Below are positions 24,529 through 32,081 of a stretch of DNA of 64,000 bases, in pieces. Positions within the stretch are counted from its first letter, which is position 1, and every line of letters starts with the position of its first letter. The DNA comes from UBA5905 sp045542015 (GTDB taxonomy: Bacteria; Bacillota; Clostridia; Oscillospirales; Acutalibacteraceae), in contig JAZQKF010000055.1 of the NCBI GenBank assembly GCA_045542015.1, positions 56,779-120,778 on the forward strand, given 5' to 3'. The notes beneath the pieces are model-generated. The model saw nothing but the letters and a program-made list of their open reading frames with translations. It ran no database searches and was not told the DNA's origin. The position numbers and the translations under genes are program-made.

Positions 24529-25726
24529 CTGTTATCAACTCAATTCCTAAAGACCTTATCACTCTGAAATAGTCCGGATAGCTCTTGGCCACCGCCTGCG
24601 CACCCTCAATAGAGCCACCCGTAATCGAGCACAACAAGGATAGCGCCATCACGATTCGATGATCGTTGTGCCCATAAAGAACCTCCGACGGTTTAGAAAG
24701 CGTCGCGGGAAAAATCGTAACGGAATTGTCACCGATTTCGGTTTTGACGCCGAACTTCGCCAATTCCTCCGCCATAGCGGCGCAACGGTCACTTTCTTTA
24801 ATGCGCAAGCGGGTTGTTCCGGTAAATCGAGCACCGCCGCACACCGCACTCAAAGCAAACATAACCGGTCCCAAATCGGGACAATCGGACAAATCAAATT
24901 CGCGTTTTCCCATGGATAAATCGCGGTACATTTGCTTATAAACCCAGTCGCCCTGCGGGGTTTCCGGTGACAAGTTCATCACCTTTACACTACCGCTCAA
25001 GAGATTGTACGCATCCAAAAAAGCGGCATTGGAGCAGTCGCCTTCAACCGTGTATTCATCCAATGTCAGTTTGACATCCTCAGATACGATAAAGGCGTTA
25101 TCCGCCCTCTCAATGGGGCAACCGAAAGCGGATAGCACGTCCGTTGTAATATCTACGTACGAAGCGCTTTCTAACTGATTGACCACCTCTACCCTACTTT
25201 TGCCGTGCACCTGAGTCAATGCCAACAGCAAGCCGGTGATGAACTGGCTGGACACGTTGCCGCCAACCGTATATACACCGCCGTCGAGCTGACCGCACAC
25301 CTTCAGGGTGTTGCCGACCTGTTCGAATGTAAAGCCGCGCTCTCTGCAAAGGGACTCGTAAACGCCCAATGGACGTTCCATCAGTCGTCCGTGACCAATC
25401 AGCGTCACCTCTTGATCGGACAGCAAGCATAAGGGCAACAGAAATCGAAGTGTGCTGCCGCTTTCACCGCAATCCAGCAGCGGGTGTTCAGGCAATTTAT
25501 ACGGATTCAACCCACCGATAATTATGGTGTCGCCCTGCATCTCCACCGATGCGCCCAGTGCCTCCAGGCAACGGAGAGTGGCTTGAATATCCTGGGATTG
25601 ACCGCAGTTGTGAATGGTACAGCGTTCCGTCAAGGCACCGCAAATTAACGCGCGATGGGCGATACTTTTCGACGGTGGCGCCGTAACTATACCCGTTGCC
25701 TTGGAAGGAAAAATCGTTACTCGCAT
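24518..25726 (-). CDS. aroA: 3-phosphoshikimate 1-carboxyvinyltransferase (EPSP synthase)
   Basis: 402 residues, slightly short but complete. It transfers enolpyruvyl from PEP to shikimate 3-phosphate. PPSKSIAHRALICGALTE near residue 18 carries the active-site Lys, and CGESGSTLRFLLPL near 87 is the conserved PEP loop. GNVSSQFITGLLLAL near 155, DCPDLGPVMFALSA near 280 and the C-terminal DHRIVMALSLL near 350 are also present. The loop reads GESGSTLRF rather than the GNAGTAMR seen in class I enzymes. It overlaps aroQ by 10 bases and tyrA by 11, in line with tight translational coupling. Confidence 0.96.
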   Translation of the reverse strand: MRVTIFPSKATGIVTAPPSKSIAHRALICGALTERCTIHNCGQSQDIQATLRCLEALGASVEMQGDTIIIGGLNPYKLPEHPLLDCGESGSTLRFLLPLCLLSDQEVTLIGHGRLMERPLGVYESLCRERGFTFEQVGNTLKVCGQLDGGVYTVGGNVSSQFITGLLLALTQVHGKSRVEVVNQLESASYVDITTDVLSAFGCPIERADNAFIVSEDVKLTLDEYTVEGDCSNAAFLDAYNLLSGSVKVMNLSPETPQGDWVYKQMYRDLSMGKREFDLSDCPDLGPVMFALSAVCGGARFTGTTRLRIKESDRCAAMAEELAKFGVKTEIGDNSVTIFPATLSKPSEVLYGHNDHRIVMALSLLCSITGGSIEGAQAVAKSYPDYFRVIRSLGIELITDDI

Positions 25727-26169
25727 AGTATCCCCTCGTACCGTGAGATCAAATAATCAATTGCTTCAAGATAACCGTCAAACCCATGACCCACTATGGT
25801 CTTCTCGCAATATTCTCGAACGTAGCTGATCTGACGATAGGCCTCCCGCTGTGATACATCGGAAATATGCACCTCAACGGCAGGCAACCCCACCGCCTTC
25901 AGCGCATCCAACAGCGCAATGCTGGTGTGCGTATACGCCGCGGGATTAATAATAATACCGTCCGCTCCATAGGCGTCTTGTATCATATCCACCAGCTTTC
26001 CCTCGTGGTTGGACTGCAGGATTTCCACCAACACGCCCTTACTTTCGGCGTATCCGCAGATGCGGTTGCAAAGATCCTGATAGGTCTGCTTACCGTAGAT
26101 ATCCGGCTCACGAATGCCCAACATATTCAAATTAGGTCCGTTAATGACAACCAAGTTTAGCTTGTTCAT
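25717..26169 (-). CDS. aroQ: 3-dehydroquinate dehydratase, type II
   Basis: 150 residues, typical of the dodecameric type II enzyme that dehydrates 3-dehydroquinate to 3-dehydroshikimate. VINGPNLNMLGIREPDIYG begins at about residue 8 with the catalytic lid region, QSNHEGKLVDMIQDA is near 50 with conserved His/Glu, INPAAYTHTSIALLDAL near 75 and EVHISDVSQREAYR near 98. One base is shared with the fused aroE-aroK gene upstream and 10 with aroA downstream. There is no type I (AroD) gene in the cluster. Confidence 0.96.
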   Translation of the reverse strand: MNKLNLVVINGPNLNMLGIREPDIYGKQTYQDLCNRICGYAESKGVLVEILQSNHEGKLVDMIQDAYGADGIIINPAAYTHTSIALLDALKAVGLPAVEVHISDVSQREAYRQISYVREYCEKTIVGHGFDGYLEAIDYLISRYEGILCE

Positions 26170-27404
26170 TACGTCAAATCCTTCCTGATTTGATTAACAA
26201 CGTCGTCCACGTCGCCGTCCGCAATAATGCGAACGTCACACGCCTGCTGATACAGCGCATAGCGCTCGGCGTAACGTTGCTCCAGCGCCTCGCGCGATGA
26301 GGACAGCGGTCTATCGGCGGTGGCGCATAGCAACGAGAGCGACCGATCTAAGAAATAGATACGCCCGTTCTCTTGGAGTAGATCCACATTTTCACGATTG
26401 AGGATCGCTCCGCCGCCGGTGGCGATTACACATCCCTGCCGAGCGGAGCAAGTTCGGATAATCTCCGACTCCAATTGGCGGAATGTCGCTTCGCCGTCCA
26501 TGTTAATAATGTTGGAAATAGCGCGTCCGTCTCGGCGCACGATCTCCTCGTCGGTGTCGATAAAATCGCGATGCAACTGCTGCGCCAGCACTTTACCCAC
26601 GGTGGACTTGCCACACCCGGGCATACCGACTAGGACTACGTTTTGCTTTTCCGCAAACAATTGTTGGTATATCCGTTCAATCTTCTCCTCGTCAATGCTG
26701 TTGCCGGTGAACAGCTCAGCCGCATAGGCTGCCTGCGCCACCAGCATATACAGTCCGCCCACAGCGGTAATCCCCCTCGCCTGAGCATCACACACCAATT
26801 TCGTGCGTAAGGGATTATACACCACGTCCACAACTGCCTGCAGAGCGGGAAAATAGGACGCGTCCACCGCGCTCTCCCCTATTCGCGGATACATACCGCA
26901 CGGGGTGGTATTTATGAGAACCTCCGCATTGGCGTAACTCTGTTTAGCCTGCTCGTAAGTAATGCAGTCGTCTCTCTCGGTACGGGATACCCGAACGATA
27001 CTGCGACAGACCAGATCCTCCGCCACCGCCGCGGCGGTCTTAGAGGTTCCTCCGCTACCAAGTACCAATACGGTCTTGCCTTTAATAGAAATACCGTTTC
27101 GTTCAATTAACGCTTTTAGCCCCAGAAAATCAGTGTTATAGCCATACAGCACACCGTTCCGATTCACTATGGTATTGACCGCACCGATTCGCCTTGCCGC
27201 GTCCGACACCTCATCCAGAAGCGGAATTACCTGCTCCTTATAGGGTATGGTGACGTTTATGGATGAAAAATCTCGATTTCGTATAAAACTCGATAACTGG
27301 TCAGGTGAAATCTCCTTGAGTTCATAATCGTAACCGCACAGGCGATGATGTATGTCCGCCGAAAAGCTGTGACCCAGCTTTTCGCCAATCAGTCCGTAGT
27401 TCAT
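26169..27404 (-). CDS. aroE-aroK: Fused shikimate dehydrogenase - shikimate kinase
   Basis: 411 residues in one frame, two enzymes. Residues 1-250 are AroE: YGLIGEKLGHSFSADIHH substrate loop, catalytic Lys56 in VTIPYKEQ, Asp92 in NTDFLG, and the NADP-binding GSGGTSKTAA at about 116-125. Residues 255-411 are shikimate kinase: Walker A GMPGCGKST at about 260-268, IDTDEEIVRRDG with shikimate-binding Asp near 281-285, and GGGAIL near 330. The fusion joins two pathway enzymes with one between-step product (shikimate) passed on directly. The frame is uninterrupted, so this is not a frameshift artefact. It overlaps aroC by 4 bases. Confidence 0.95.
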   Translation of the reverse strand: MNYGLIGEKLGHSFSADIHHRLCGYDYELKEISPDQLSSFIRNRDFSSINVTIPYKEQVIPLLDEVSDAARRIGAVNTIVNRNGVLYGYNTDFLGLKALIERNGISIKGKTVLVLGSGGTSKTAAAVAEDLVCRSIVRVSRTERDDCITYEQAKQSYANAEVLINTTPCGMYPRIGESAVDASYFPALQAVVDVVYNPLRTKLVCDAQARGITAVGGLYMLVAQAAYAAELFTGNSIDEEKIERIYQQLFAEKQNVVLVGMPGCGKSTVGKVLAQQLHRDFIDTDEEIVRRDGRAISNIINMDGEATFRQLESEIIRTCSARQGCVIATGGGAILNRENVDLLQENGRIYFLDRSLSLLCATADRPLSSSREALEQRYAERYALYQQACDVRIIADGDVDDVVNQIRKDLT

Positions 27405-28486
27405 ACCTCACCCAACCAATCCGTCCCGTAGCGAGTGACCAGCAGATCGCACAGCGTCAACGCCGTCACCGCGGTCACTACCACGGCGGCTCGGTGAACG
27501 ACACACGGGTCGTGACGTCCCTTTGTCTGCAGAACGGTCATCTCGCCATTGTCTAGATTGACCGTATTCTGCGGTTTGCCGATGGTCGGAGTAGGCTTAA
27601 CAGCACAGCGGAACACCATAGGCATCCCGTTGGTAATCCCGCCGTTGATACCGCCGTTGTGGTTGGTGACGGTTGTTACACCGTTCGCTCCCACCGCGAA
27701 GGCATCGTTCGCCTCAGAGCCCTGCATATCTGCCAGCGCGAATCCGTCACCAAACTCCACTCCCTTAACGGCGGGGATGGAAAACAGGGCGTGAGAAAGG
27801 ACACTCTCCACCGAATCAAACCAAGGCTCACCGACGCCGGCAGGCAGACCGGAAACGGCGGTTTCCAATATACCGCCTACGCTGTCGCCATCCGCTTTTG
27901 CCGACAAGATCGTCTGCTTCATACGTTCAGCGGCGTTGCTATCCAGTGTCGGAAAATCAACACCCTTCAAGTGGATTATATCCTCATTCAAGCGCTCAAA
28001 AGCGCGGTCCTCCACACCACCCAGACGGCGGATGTGGGTACCGATATGGATGCCTTTCCTCTCTAATGCGGGTATCACAATACCTGCCGCAGCCACCAGC
28101 GCCGCCGTAATACGACCGCTAAAATGACCACCACCGCGATAATCCTCATACCCGTGGTATTTACAGTGTGCGGTATAGTCGGCGTGCCCGGGACGTGCCA
28201 GCCGATTATAATCGCCGGAGCGCGTATCGCAATTAGGTATACGGATGCAGATGGGGGTGCCGGTGGTTCTACCGTTAAATACACCACTTTCGATCACAAA
28301 TAGGTCCGCCTCCTGTCGGGCGGTGGAAATCGCACCGGCGGGACGACGCTTGCTCAACAGCTGAGCAATATATCCCTCGTCCACAGGCAAACCCGGTGCA
28401 AGACCGTCTATTACACATCCGATGCTGGGTCCGTGGCTTTCACCAAACAGAGTAATGGACACAGCGTTTCCAAACGTGTTTTTCAT
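27401..28486 (-). CDS. aroC: Chorismate synthase
   Basis: 361 residues. It converts EPSP to chorismate using reduced FMN as catalyst. The three family signatures are visible: GESHGPSIGCVIDGLAPGLP near 14, RPGHADYTAHCKYHGYEDYRGGGHFSGRITAA near 98 with the active-site histidine, and RHDPCVVHRAAVVVTA near 325. The segment SVGGILETAVSGLPAGVGEPWFD near 205 is also standard. It shares 4 bases with aroB upstream and with aroE-aroK downstream, consistent with coupled translation. Confidence 0.97.
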   Translation of the reverse strand: MKNTFGNAVSITLFGESHGPSIGCVIDGLAPGLPVDEGYIAQLLSKRRPAGAISTARQEADLFVIESGVFNGRTTGTPICIRIPNCDTRSGDYNRLARPGHADYTAHCKYHGYEDYRGGGHFSGRITAALVAAAGIVIPALERKGIHIGTHIRRLGGVEDRAFERLNEDIIHLKGVDFPTLDSNAAERMKQTILSAKADGDSVGGILETAVSGLPAGVGEPWFDSVESVLSHALFSIPAVKGVEFGDGFALADMQGSEANDAFAVGANGVTTVTNHNGGINGGITNGMPMVFRCAVKPTPTIGKPQNTVNLDNGEMTVLQTKGRHDPCVVHRAAVVVTAVTALTLCDLLVTRYGTDWLGEV

Positions 28487-29490
28487 ACTTCCAGCACCTC
28501 CCGCACACGCAATTCGTACTCATTAAAGGACATGGTGGTTATTTCGTAACGCCCGATTTCGGGCACCGTTACCACGGTCACCGTATCACCGGACGCCTTC
28601 TTATCGTGGCGAGAAGCCTCCACCACATCGTCTACATTACAAGAAACATCCGTAGGCAGATCAAGACGCTTTAATACCGGCAATACCCGTTCACCTACGG
28701 CATCGGAACACATCGGCACCATGCCCAGTGCCACACATTCACCATGGTACAGACCCGTAACGGTTTCAATCCCGTGACCGAGGGTATGACCGAAATTCAG
28801 CACCCTACGCAGACCGCACTCGTGCTCATCCGCCTCTACCACCTGCTTTTTTACCTGAATGGATCGGATAATCACCTCATCCAGTACATCGTCGGTCAGT
28901 TCCTCATTCTCCAGCAGTGCGAACAACTGCGGGTCGTGAGTGAGCGCCATTTTCAGCGATTCGGCGAGACCGTTGCTCACGTGACGAGAGGACAGAGTCG
29001 CCAGCACACACGGGTCGATCAGCACCGCCTTGGGCGGATAGAAGGCACCCACCAGATTCTTATAACCCAGAAAATCGACGGCTGTCTTTCCACCGACGGA
29101 AGAATCCACCTGCGCCAACACCGTAGTCGGAACGTTGTAGAAATCTACACCTCGCATATAAGTGGCGGCGGCAAAGCCTGCCATATCGCCAACCACGCCG
29201 CCACCGACTGCCACTATGCAATCGGTACGGGTAAAGGTGTTCTCAGTCAACGTCTGCAGGATACCGCAGTATGTGTCCATATTCTTGGATGCTTCTCCCT
29301 GCTCAAACATAAATACGACCGCCTCGGCACATTGGCTGGCAACCGTCATATAGTACTCTTCGGGAACACCTGAATCCGTCACGATCAGCACCTTGCGGTC
29401 CAGGTTAAACACCTCTCCCGCCCGCTGAAGCAGACCGCGCTCAATATGGATATTGTAATCACCGCCGGATGTTTTCACATTCAGGGTCAT
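28483..29490 (-). CDS. aroB: 3-dehydroquinate synthase
   Basis: 335 residues, a little shorter than the E. coli enzyme. It cyclises DAHP to 3-dehydroquinate with NAD and zinc. The NAD-binding AVGGGVVGDMAGFAAATYMRG near 95-115, VPTTVLAQVDSSVGGKTAVD near 122-140, EADEHECGLRRVLNFGHTLGHGIE near 220-245 with zinc-binding Glu and His, and the later GMVPMCSDA segment are present. An AAGGAGTGG site lies ahead of ATG 29490, in the 12-base gap after pheA. Confidence 0.96.
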   Translation of the reverse strand: MTLNVKTSGGDYNIHIERGLLQRAGEVFNLDRKVLIVTDSGVPEEYYMTVASQCAEAVVFMFEQGEASKNMDTYCGILQTLTENTFTRTDCIVAVGGGVVGDMAGFAAATYMRGVDFYNVPTTVLAQVDSSVGGKTAVDFLGYKNLVGAFYPPKAVLIDPCVLATLSSRHVSNGLAESLKMALTHDPQLFALLENEELTDDVLDEVIIRSIQVKKQVVEADEHECGLRRVLNFGHTLGHGIETVTGLYHGECVALGMVPMCSDAVGERVLPVLKRLDLPTDVSCNVDDVVEASRHDKKASGDTVTVVTVPEIGRYEITTMSFNEYELRVREVLEV

Positions 29491-29502
29491 TCAAACCACT
29501 CC

Positions 29503-30591
29503 TTAAATCCGGGTTTCTTTTTCGTAGCTGCCCAGAATCTTTACGTTGCTGCAGCATTCCTTCAGCTCTCGCAGCATAGCCTTACCGTTCTCACCGGTCA
29601 GGTCGCCCTCACCCTCGGCATAGAAATAGTAGTCCCACACCAGTTCCTTGGTGGGACGGCTCTTCAATGCGCGTAAGTTAAAGCCATGTTCGCCGATCAC
29701 CGAAACCGCTCTGCCTAACGAACCGGCGGTGTTATTCACCGTGAACAACAGGATAAACCGTGTGTCCTTGGGACTGGGGGCACGCCGAGCGCGGGAAAAC
29801 ACCGCGAAACGTGTGGTGTTCTGTCCGCTCTCATTGATGTGCCCCTCCAGCTTAGTCAAGCCGAACTTTTCTCCGGCCTCCACGCTGCCGATGGCGGCAA
29901 TATCCTTACGCCCGATCTCCGCTACCTGTTGTACTGCCACGGCGGTATTCACCGCCTCAACGGTGTTAAAGCCGTAATGCTTAATATATGCGGCACATTG
30001 GCCCAACGCCTGAGGGTGACTGATCACCGTCTTAACGTCCTCCAGCGTGGTACCGGGCACCACCAGCAGATTCTGCACGATCTCAGCCTCATACACGCCC
30101 GTCACGTACAAATTGCCGAAGAAAGCCAGATCCAGCACCTTGCCCACGTCACCGTTGTGGCTGTTCTCCACCGGTAACAGAGCACAGTCGCAATCCCCAT
30201 CCGCCACAGCGCCATAAGCGTCGGCAAAATCACTATGGGATATGGCTTTGGCATCGGGGAAAATGCGCTCTGCCACGATATTGGCGAACGCGCCCTCTAC
30301 GCCACTGTAGGCCACCCGCATACCGTCCAGCAGACGATGCTGATAGTTCTTTGACAGCTCCATAGCGGAACGGAGGAAACTGACGTAGTAGGAGCGGTAG
30401 TCCTCATTCTCTACCAGCGCGGCATTTTTGCGCACGATGTGCTCCTCACGGGCGGCGTCCACTACGGGGATGCCGTGCTCCTTTTTATACTCTGCCACCT
30501 GCCGAACCGCGTCCATCCGCTGTTCAAACAGGCGGACGATCTCGCGATCCGTATCGTTAATGGCTTGTCTGGCTTTATCCAAATCGGACAT
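29503..30591 (-). CDS. pheA: Bifunctional chorismate mutase / prephenate dehydratase
   Basis: 362 residues: AroQ-type chorismate mutase (about 1-85, starting LDKARQAINDTDREIVRLFEQRM), prephenate dehydratase (about 95-275, including VAYSGVEGAFAN and the VISHPQALGQC segment) and a C-terminal ACT domain (about 280-355). It makes phenylpyruvate from chorismate. The ACT domain's Phe-binding ESRP motif reads KSRP (LKSRPTK), which may alter feedback. ATG 30591 is chosen because AAGGGGTG lies 6 bases before it; the in-frame GTG at 30600 is part of the previous stop overlap. It is the second gene of the operon. Confidence 0.95.
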   Translation of the reverse strand: MSDLDKARQAINDTDREIVRLFEQRMDAVRQVAEYKKEHGIPVVDAAREEHIVRKNAALVENEDYRSYYVSFLRSAMELSKNYQHRLLDGMRVAYSGVEGAFANIVAERIFPDAKAISHSDFADAYGAVADGDCDCALLPVENSHNGDVGKVLDLAFFGNLYVTGVYEAEIVQNLLVVPGTTLEDVKTVISHPQALGQCAAYIKHYGFNTVEAVNTAVAVQQVAEIGRKDIAAIGSVEAGEKFGLTKLEGHINESGQNTTRFAVFSRARRAPSPKDTRFILLFTVNNTAGSLGRAVSVIGEHGFNLRALKSRPTKELVWDYYFYAEGEGDLTGENGKAMLRELKECCSNVKILGSYEKETRI

Positions 30592-30596
30592 AGATA

Positions 30597-31787
30597 TCAC
30601 CCCTTGTGATAGTCGTTATACAGCGCTTCAAACGCCGGAATAGAACGGCGGATCTGATCGTTGCTGACGCAATAGGCGATCCGCACGTACCCACTCACAC
30701 CGAAATCGTCGCTGGGCACCAGCAACAGTTCGTACTTCTTAGCTCGCTCACAGAATGCATACGCATCCTGCTCCAGCGCCTTTACAAACAAATAGAAAGC
30801 ACCGTCGGGTCTAACGGCCTCATAGCCGATGTCGGTGAGGGAATCGTAGAGCAGTGCACGATTCTCTTCATACGCCGTCAGATCCGGCGGCGTGCCGTCA
30901 CAAGCACCCACCGTCAGCTGCAGCAGGCTGGGGGCGCAAACAAAGCCGAGGCTGCGTCCGGCGCCGCAGATGGCGGCGAACACGTCGCCAGCATCCGCCA
31001 TGGCGGGCGGCACCAGAATATAACCGATACGCTCACCGGGCAACGACAAGGACTTGCTGTAGGAATAACAAACCAGGGTGTTATCGTAATAGCAGGGAAT
31101 ATACGGCACCTCAACCCCGCCGTACACCAGCTCACGGTATGGTTCATCCGCAATAATGGCGATAGGGTGACCGTATTCCGCAGACTTGGCGGTCAACAAT
31201 GATGCCAACTGACGAATGCACTCCTCGTTCAGCACCACGCCGGAGGGGTTATTGGGTGAATTCACGATCACAGCGCGAGTATTCTCGTTTATGGCGGCAG
31301 ACAGCGCCTCAAAATCAATGTCGAACACACCCTCGCGCCCCGACACGATTACCGGCACGGCACCCGCATTACGCACGAACACCTGATATTCCGGAAAAAA
31401 CGGCGCCAATAGGATAACCTCGTCCCCCGCGGAGCACAGCGCCCGCAGAGAGATGGTCAAGGACGCGGCGGCGCCACAGGTCATATAAATCAGATTGGGA
31501 TTGACCTTCAGCCCAAATCGCTCCTCTACGTGGGCGGCAATGGTGCTGCGCACGCTCATATCACCGGGAGCCGAGGTATAGCCGTGGAGCAGAACGGGGT
31601 CGGTGCTCTCCAGCAATTTCCGCATCGTCTCCCCCACCACCTGCGGCGCAGGAATGCTGGGGTTACCAAGGCTGAAATCAAACACGTTTTCAGCGCCTAT
31701 TTCCGCGCGACGCACCTTGGCATATTCAAATATCTCGCGGATAACCGAGCTCTTTTTGCCCAATGCCAGCATCTTTTTCGATACCAT
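30597..31787 (-). CDS. Class I/II aminotransferase, probable aromatic or aspartate aminotransferase
   Basis: 396 residues from ATG 31787 (AGGAGGAGACGAA before it). The frame is open 42 codons further upstream through the attenuator, which has no family similarity. It is a fold type I PLP enzyme: NSPNNPSGV near 163, YSYSKSLSLPGERIGY with the PLP lysine near 232, and a C-terminal arginine segment (SGYVRIAYC) that would bind the substrate carboxylate. As first gene after the Phe/Tyr attenuator and next to pheA and tyrA, it most likely transaminates phenylpyruvate and 4-hydroxyphenylpyruvate. Sequence alone cannot exclude aspartate as the preferred substrate. Confidence 0.88.
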   Translation of the reverse strand: MVSKKMLALGKKSSVIREIFEYAKVRRAEIGAENVFDFSLGNPSIPAPQVVGETMRKLLESTDPVLLHGYTSAPGDMSVRSTIAAHVEERFGLKVNPNLIYMTCGAAASLTISLRALCSAGDEVILLAPFFPEYQVFVRNAGAVPVIVSGREGVFDIDFEALSAAINENTRAVIVNSPNNPSGVVLNEECIRQLASLLTAKSAEYGHPIAIIADEPYRELVYGGVEVPYIPCYYDNTLVCYSYSKSLSLPGERIGYILVPPAMADAGDVFAAICGAGRSLGFVCAPSLLQLTVGACDGTPPDLTAYEENRALLYDSLTDIGYEAVRPDGAFYLFVKALEQDAYAFCERAKKYELLLVPSDDFGVSGYVRIAYCVSNDQIRRSIPAFEALYNDYHKG

Positions 31788-31805
31788 TTCGTCTCCTCCT
31801 AACAA

Positions 31806-31859
31806 TAAAAAAATCCGCCTCCTACTATGCCCCCAAAAGCGGCACAAGCGGTAGCGGAC
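31806..31859 (-). terminator. Attenuator terminator of the aromatic operon
   Basis: On the minus strand TCCGCTACC (31858-31850) pairs with GGAGGCGGA near 31814-31822 with one mismatch, with an inner TGCC/GGCA stem. Seven Ts follow at once. It lies inside the leader, about 20 bases before the first structural gene, so it decides whether the operon is transcribed. Confidence 0.75.
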
Positions 31860-31922
31860 TGTCCGTCGATCTTTGTCGCCCCAAAGTGAAATCACTTTGA
31901 AGCCAGAGAACACAGACAGTCC
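31856..31922 (-). promoter_or_regulatory. Antiterminator stem competing with the attenuator
   Basis: GGACTGTC (31922-31915), just after the Phe/Tyr codons of the leader peptide, is complementary to GACAGTCC (31863-31856), extendable to 10 pairs. The 3' arm uses the same bases as the 5' arm of the terminator (31856-31858), so the two structures exclude each other. A small AAAGTGATTTCACTTT hairpin lies between, at the leader stop codon. Confidence 0.75.
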
Positions 31923-31960
31923 TTGTTAAAGAAATAAAAATAAAAAGCATTAAAGAACAT
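31892..31960 (-). CDS. Phe/Tyr leader peptide of the aromatic operon attenuator
   Basis: A 22-codon ORF (ATG 31960, TGA 31894-31892), too short for usual gene callers. Its peptide starts MFFNAFYFYFFN and ends NKDCLCSLASK: six Phe and two Tyr, all within residues 2-11. It has a GAAAGGAGC ribosome site 8 bases upstream and a TTGACT/TAAAAT promoter 33 bases upstream. The peptide itself is probably without function; its translation senses charged tRNA-Phe and tRNA-Tyr. When the ribosome stalls on the Phe/Tyr codons the downstream GGACTGTC stays free to form the antiterminator. When it reaches the stop codon it covers that arm and the terminator forms. Design matches pheL-type attenuation in Proteobacteria, but the sequence is unrelated. 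Confidence 0.85.
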   Translation of the reverse strand: MFFNAFYFYFFNKDCLCSLASK

Positions 31961-31992
31961 ACCTGTGCGCTCCTTTCAATAAGATTGTCACT

Positions 31993-32021
31993 ATTTTAAC
32001 GCCGTAGCGTACAAAAGTCAA
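31993..32021 (-). promoter_or_regulatory. Promoter of the aromatic operon
   Basis: Minus-strand TTGACT (32021-32016), a 17-base spacer and TAAAAT (31998-31993). The leader from start site to first structural gene is about 200 bases. Confidence 0.8.
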
Positions 32022-32046
32022 GTAAATACCACAAAAAAGTTCAAAA

Positions 32047-32076
32047 AAGCGGTGTATCGAAACCGATACACCGCTT
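32047..32076 (-). terminator. Terminator after the SGNH hydrolase gene
   Basis: A perfect 13-bp stem (32047-32059 with 32064-32076) and a 4-base loop, followed on the minus strand by TTTTTTGAACTTTTTTG. It lies 5 bases past the stop. Confidence 0.9.
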
Positions 32077-32081
32077 GATTT

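Noticed and set aside
31788..31913. 42-codon N-terminal extension of the aminotransferase
   Set aside because: It crosses the attenuator terminator and antiterminator; the ATG at 31787 has a strong ribosome site and begins the family sequence.
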